Source: Bacteroidales bacterium
Lineage (GTDB): Bacteria; Bacteroidota; Bacteroidia; Bacteroidales; UBA12170
Assembly: GCA_021157585.1 (NCBI GenBank)
Contig: JAGGWH010000163.1
Span: forward strand, 1 to 52,847
Reading direction: 5' to 3'
DNA length: 52,847 bases
In this document: piece after piece, positions 48,706-52,847 of the stretch
Numbering within the stretch: position 1 is the stretch's first letter
How the letters are laid out: each line of letters starts with the position of its first letter
Program-made: the position numbers and the translations under genes
The notes under the pieces: generated by a model
Seen by the model: the letters and a program-made list of their open reading frames with translations, nothing else
Told to the model about the DNA's origin: nothing
Databases searched by the model: none

Positions 48706-51471
48706 ATGAAAAAGTCAAATGATAAATTTTCAAATATTTCTGATTCGTTGATAAATAAATGGCAAGAAATTGCAAATTTATTGGTCAATATTATTGGTAT
48801 TCCTGCGGCTTTAATAATGAAAACCGAAAATGAATACATGGAAGTATTTATTTCGAGTAAAACCGAAGATAATCCATATAAAGCGGGAGATAGGAGAGAG
48901 TGGTACGGTCTTTATTGCGAAACAGTAATTAAATCTCAAAAAAAACTATTTATTCAAAATGCACTTAAAAATAAAAACTGGAACAATAATCCTGATATAA
49001 AACTCGGAATGATTGCATATTTGGGATATCCTATTAATTTTCCTGATAGTACACCTTTTGGAACAATTTGTATTCTTGATAATAAGGAGAATAAATTCAG
49101 TAAAACATACGAACAGTTAGTACTTACATTTAGAGATATTATTGAAAATGATTTATTACAACTTGATGCTATCCAGGCAAAAACAATAGAATTTGACAAT
49201 ATCCTTCGCAAAAAAAATAAACTACTGACAATTGCCAAAGATAGGGCAAAAAAAAACAAATTAAAGTATAAGTTCCTTTCATCCGTTTCTTTTGAAGGAA
49301 TAATTATACACGATAAAGATGGTGATATTGATGTGAATAGGTCTTTCAAAAAACTGCTTGGATATTCAAAAAAAGACTTAAGCGGAAAAAAATTAATTGA
49401 ACTTTTGGTTTCTGAGAAATTTAAGAGAATTGCTTATGAGAACTTTAATAAAAACTACGCCCCACCGTACGATTTAGAGCTTGTTAAAAAAGACGGTTCG
49501 GTAATTCAGGTTGAAGTAGAATCGAGAAATACTAAAACCGCATCAGGACAGATAGTTCGTGTAACAGCCATTAGGGATATAAGCAGACGTAAGGAATCAG
49601 AAAAAAAACTTGCAACGCTTTCAACAGCAGTAATGCAAAGCTCCATTTCTATTGTAATTACCGGAGCTAAGGGGAATATCGAGTATGTCAATCCTGCATT
49701 TACCAAAATATCAGGCTATACGGCACAGGAAGTCATTGGGCAAAATCCCCGCATTTTAAATGCCGGATTACTACCCAAAGAAATTTATGTCGAAATGTGG
49801 AATACAATTACAAAAGGTAATATCTGGAAAGGCGAATTATGTAATAAAACAAAACACAATAAAATATTTTGGGAAAGGGTTATTATCACTCCCACATTTG
49901 GTGATGACAAAAAAATAGTAAATTATCTTGCTATAAAAGAAGATATAACCGCACAAAAAAAACAGTATAAAATTACAGAAAGAGAAAAATTATTTAATGA
50001 AAATCTTATTGATTCCTTACCCGGTATATTCTTCTTATATGAGTATATAAACAACGAAGCAAGGCTAATTAAATGGAACAAAAACCATGAAGAATTGCTT
50101 GGCTATACCACTGAAGATTTACAAAATATGGCTGCAATTGACCTATTTCCGCAAAATGATTTAAAGATTTTAACAAGAGAAATAGAAAAAATGGTGAGGG
50201 GAAATGAAATAAATGTAGAATTAAATGTTAAACATAAAAGGGGGTATGTAATTCCTTATCTTTTTGATGCATTAAGTTTTAAAGACAATGAAACACTTTT
50301 TTTTACAGGAATTGGGGTTGATATTAGCAAAGGTAAAAAAACTGAACAAGAATTAGTAAGAGCCAAAGAAAAAGCAGAAGAATCCGACCGTTTAAAGTCA
50401 GCATTTCTAGCTTCAATGAGCCATGAAATAAGAACGCCTCTAAATTCTATTATTGGGTTTTCAAACATAATAGCTGAAAGCTCTGATAATCCCCAATTTG
50501 AAGGCTTTTCAAATATAATTAATAAACAAAATGATTTACTGTTACAGCTTGTAAACGATATTTTGGATTTTTCTAAATTCGAAGCTGGGATTATAGAAAC
50601 TACACATCAAAAATTTAGTATTAACAATATTGTTGAAAATGTTTTAAATACCTTTAAATTAGAATGTCCAAGTAATATCGAATTAATTCCAAAGAAATTA
50701 GCCGATTCTTTAATCATTATTAGTGATGAGGTACGACTTATGCAAGTTTTTACTAACCTTATTTCCAATGCTTTCAAGTTTACTGAAAATGGAAAAATAA
50801 CTTTTGGCTTTGATTTAGATGAACACTTAGAGATAAGAGGTTTTGTTAAGGATACCGGGAAAGGGATTCCAAAAGATAAACAAAGCATAATTTTTGAGCG
50901 CTTTACAAAACTTGATAAGTTTACACAAGGAACGGGCTTAGGATTGGCAATTGTAAGGTTTATTATTGAAACAATGGGAGGTAAAATCTGGATAGAGTCA
51001 GAACCCGGAAAAGGTTCATGTTTTTATTTTAAAATTCCATTTAAAATAGATGTCCCGAATAATTTAAAAAAGAAAAGTAAATTACAAGCAGATATGTCTG
51101 AAAATATCAGCTCGGGAGCCACAATTTTGATTGCAGAAGATAATGAAAGTAACTTTCTGTATTTAAAAGAATTACTAGGCAGATATGAACTTAATATTCT
51201 TTATGCTGCCGATGGTAAGAAAACTGTAGAAATGTGTAAAGCAAATACTGATATAGCTCTCGTGTTGATGGATATAAAAATGCCATTACTTAATGGGTAT
51301 GAGGCCACAAAACAGCTTAAAAAGATATTCCCTCAATTACCTGTCATTGCACAAACAGCTTATGCTTCAGATAATGACAGAATTAAAGCAAAAGAAGTCG
51401 GTTGTGATGATTATATCTCAAAACCGATTAGGAGGGAAGTTCTATATGAAATACTGGAAAAATATTTATAA
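48706..51471 (+). CDS. Hybrid histidine kinase: GAF-PAS-PAS-PAS-HisKA-HATPase-receiver
   Basis: A 921-residue soluble kinase, start at ATG 48706. Residues 10-150 are a GAF domain (GIPAALIMKTENE, YLGYPINFPDSTPFGTICIL), then a coiled coil (150-185). PAS1 (about 185-295, GIIIHDKDGDIDVNRSF), PAS2 (300-420, ENIEYVNPAFTKISGYTAQEVIG-like) and PAS3 (425-545). HisKA has His573 in ASMSHEIRTPLNSIIGF; HATPase has NLISNAFKFTENG, VKDTGKGIPKD, FERFTKLDKF and GTGLGLAIV. The C-terminal receiver (about 805-921) has Asp856 in LVLMDIKMPLLNG and Lys in SKPIR. The terminal receiver is the fused form of the two lone receivers elsewhere in the window. It borders the mobile-element scar. Confidence 0.93.
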   Translation: MKKSNDKFSNISDSLINKWQEIANLLVNIIGIPAALIMKTENEYMEVFISSKTEDNPYKAGDRREWYGLYCETVIKSQKKLFIQNALKNKNWNNNPDIKLGMIAYLGYPINFPDSTPFGTICILDNKENKFSKTYEQLVLTFRDIIENDLLQLDAIQAKTIEFDNILRKKNKLLTIAKDRAKKNKLKYKFLSSVSFEGIIIHDKDGDIDVNRSFKKLLGYSKKDLSGKKLIELLVSEKFKRIAYENFNKNYAPPYDLELVKKDGSVIQVEVESRNTKTASGQIVRVTAIRDISRRKESEKKLATLSTAVMQSSISIVITGAKGNIEYVNPAFTKISGYTAQEVIGQNPRILNAGLLPKEIYVEMWNTITKGNIWKGELCNKTKHNKIFWERVIITPTFGDDKKIVNYLAIKEDITAQKKQYKITEREKLFNENLIDSLPGIFFLYEYINNEARLIKWNKNHEELLGYTTEDLQNMAAIDLFPQNDLKILTREIEKMVRGNEINVELNVKHKRGYVIPYLFDALSFKDNETLFFTGIGVDISKGKKTEQELVRAKEKAEESDRLKSAFLASMSHEIRTPLNSIIGFSNIIAESSDNPQFEGFSNIINKQNDLLLQLVNDILDFSKFEAGIIETTHQKFSINNIVENVLNTFKLECPSNIELIPKKLADSLIIISDEVRLMQVFTNLISNAFKFTENGKITFGFDLDEHLEIRGFVKDTGKGIPKDKQSIIFERFTKLDKFTQGTGLGLAIVRFIIETMGGKIWIESEPGKGSCFYFKIPFKIDVPNNLKKKSKLQADMSENISSGATILIAEDNESNFLYLKELLGRYELNILYAADGKKTVEMCKANTDIALVLMDIKMPLLNGYEATKQLKKIFPQLPVIAQTAYASDNDRIKAKEVGCDDYISKPIRREVLYEILEKYL

Positions 51472-51636
51472 TGCATAGACAAACTGTGTCAGACTGCGCA
51501 ATAACCTCTAATTTTCAATAAATCCAAAATAACTTCCAATTTTTGATAAAATCAACACTTATCAGCAAGCGTATCTAATTTATTGTAAATAATATCAAAT
51601 TTCTTTTATTAACCTGTGTTCGAGATAAGCAATAAT
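51472..51636. other. Short gap with possible insertion-sequence ends
   Basis: AT-rich. AAACTGTGTCAGACT at 51481-51495 resembles terminal sequences of some insertion elements, but no partner copy was found. ACCTGTGTTCGAGATAAG at 51612-51629 directly follows the transposase stop and may be one end of the IS982-like element; the inverse copy is missing on the other side. Confidence 0.35.
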
Positions 51637-52128
51637 CTAAAAAAGAATGAGTTGGCAGGATTCAGCTTTAGTTTCGTATTTTATACTTGGTTTTTTAGGT
51701 AAGAAAGAATATGCAATAAGTCCTGAAATCATATTGGTCAAAAAGTTAGCGAAGCTTCTGTGACGAGAATGTTCAACTTGACATATATTTTTCAATACAT
51801 CGTTAATCGTTTCGATAACAGATCGTTTACGAAGCATAATTTTATCATACATTTCACCTTTATTATTTACAACTATATGTAGTTTAAATCCAAAGAAGTA
51901 GCCTATTGTTGATTTTTCTCTTTGTGCAATATCTTTAAAAACCTTATGATTGAAAATTCTCTTATTCTTACATACTCGAATAGGTGTTGAATCAACAAAA
52001 GCAATACCTGTACTTTTTCCAAGTCGAAGTGTTTTTAGAAATATGGTCATTGGAAGCAGTACTTTTTGTTGAAGTTCTACGAACCTGTTATAAGAAACAG
52101 TTTCCGGGAAATAATCTTGAAGATGCTT
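51637..52128 (-). pseudogene. IS982 family transposase, N-terminally truncated with an internal deletion
   Basis: Read on the minus strand, an open frame of about 163 codons begins after a stop at 52131 (DYFPETVSYNRFVELQQ) and runs to the normal C-terminal end (SCQLILF). The N-terminal third of an IS982 transposase is gone. TGIAFVDSTPIRVCKNKR carries the first catalytic Asp; KVFKDIA and FFGFKLHIVVNNKGE follow. Then the sequence jumps, near 51849-51853, directly to MLRKRSVIETIND and NICQVEHSRHRSF. The part between, which holds the second catalytic Asp, is missing. The ATG at 52050 therefore starts a 137-codon remnant that cannot transpose. Confidence 0.85.
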
Positions 52129-52165
52129 TTATAAAACCTAATATTTGTTATTTGCAAATCTAAAG

Positions 52166-52356
<191 letters not shown>

Positions 52357-52471
52357 GAAAATATTTATTGTTTTTTATTCAAATATGAAATTTTAAAAAA
52401 AAGTAATTTTTAGAATCCACTTTATGATATTTTTTCGTATACTGTAGGGCAAAACTTTTAATTTTTTTGTT

Positions 52472-52847
52472 ATGAAAGACGGAAATTTAAAAATAGGATT
52501 GATAAGTTTGTTATTTCTGATATCAAATTTCGTTTACGGACAAATTGTTAAAGAATATTCGTTTACCGTACCCTCACGCGGCGAAAAAGTTTTTGAAATT
52601 ACGGTTCCCGAAGGAGCAAAGTCCGTAAAAGCAGTAATAAGCGGACAAACGGAAATGGTCGGCTCGGAAATAATAGGTTCCGACGGCAAAACTGTTTTGA
52701 GTAAAAATTCGACATGGTCTAATATGTCAAATTGGCGAGCGGATTTAAAATGCTCGGCATCTGTTGCAGAAAACGACAGGCAAAAACCGGGAGTGTGGAA
52801 AATTAAAATAATCGGGCAAGTGCATAAGAGCAAAGCGGAAAAAATAA
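52472..52847 (+). CDS. Start of an exported protein, beta-rich, function unknown (3' end outside window)
   Basis: An open frame from ATG 52472 runs to the window end without a stop (125 codons seen). Residues 1-23 form a signal peptide (LISLLFLISNFVYGQ). The mature part has alternating strands (EYSFTVPSRGEKVFEI, VPEGAKSVKAVISG, GVWKIKIIGQ) that fit an extracellular beta-sandwich. The GxW-type end recalls pre-peptidase-like or carbohydrate-binding modules, but no family is certain. Codons use noticeably more G and C in third positions (GGC, CCC, TCG, CGC) than neighbouring genes. Together with the adjacent insertion-sequence scars, this hints at acquisition. Confidence 0.7.
   Translation, partial: MKDGNLKIGLISLLFLISNFVYGQIVKEYSFTVPSRGEKVFEITVPEGAKSVKAVISGQTEMVGSEIIGSDGKTVLSKNSTWSNMSNWRADLKCSASVAENDRQKPGVWKIKIIGQVHKSKAEKI

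Noticed and set aside
51637-52050. Intact 137-residue transposase
   Set aside because: Homology continues upstream of this ATG to 52128, and the catalytic middle is deleted, so it is a remnant.

Overview
The window is AT-rich bacterial DNA from a member of the Bacteroidota. Three things support this: promoters of the Bacteroidota housekeeping type (-33 TTTG, about 19-22 bases, -7 TAnnTTTG) in front of many genes, weak Shine-Dalgarno use, and a PorQ-type protein of the type IX secretion system. The mix of central metabolism, tRNA modification, glycerol use and many sensor kinases looks like chromosome of a free-living or commensal bacterium. I cannot place it below phylum. No rRNA, tRNA or CRISPR array was seen.

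Layout. 1-5.9 kb: end of a GH20 hexosaminidase, a POT peptide transporter, a Sua5/YrdC tRNA-modification enzyme, a dolichol-phosphate-mannose-synthase-like glycosyltransferase, a TetR regulator and PorQ. 6-10.4 kb: a sigma-54-type response regulator without a DNA-binding domain, MarC, and three envelope proteins, two of which seem to share one extracellular domain. 10.4-17.6 kb: a candidate small RNA, YqgE, lipoproteins, HslR-Der and an HD phosphohydrolase. 17.6-26 kb: an alanine/sodium symporter, dipeptidyl peptidase IV, a PhoBR-like pair, and a hybrid kinase with a free-standing receiver. 26-35 kb: QueG-RuvB, a universal-stress-protein/SPOR cluster, another lone receiver, aldolase, and a TPR sensor with a degenerate LytS-type kinase domain. 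35-46 kb: glycerol kinase and facilitator, an envelope-linked operon (DUF2061, NfeD protease, a lipoprotein HemD homologue, a macrodomain protein, a coiled-coil protein), IMPase, MtaB and malic enzyme. 46-51.5 kb: an outer-membrane barrel, a secreted transglutaminase and a large hybrid kinase. 51.5-52.85 kb: decayed IS982 and IS5 family elements, a TAGT tandem repeat and the start of a secreted protein of different base composition.

Together the genes describe an envelope- and signalling-rich chromosomal segment. Peptide use is served by the DPP-IV, the POT transporter and the alanine symporter. Glycerol enters through GlpF/GlpK, and FBP aldolase and malic enzyme act in central carbon metabolism. 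Three tRNA-modification genes (Sua5, QueG, MtaB) are scattered among them; Sua5 makes the t6A precursor that MtaB then modifies. Three closely similar receiver domains occur alone or fused to a kinase. The most unusual items are the degenerate sensor kinase, the lipid-anchored HemD-like protein, the candidate ~65-nt RNA, and the domain shared by neighbouring envelope genes.
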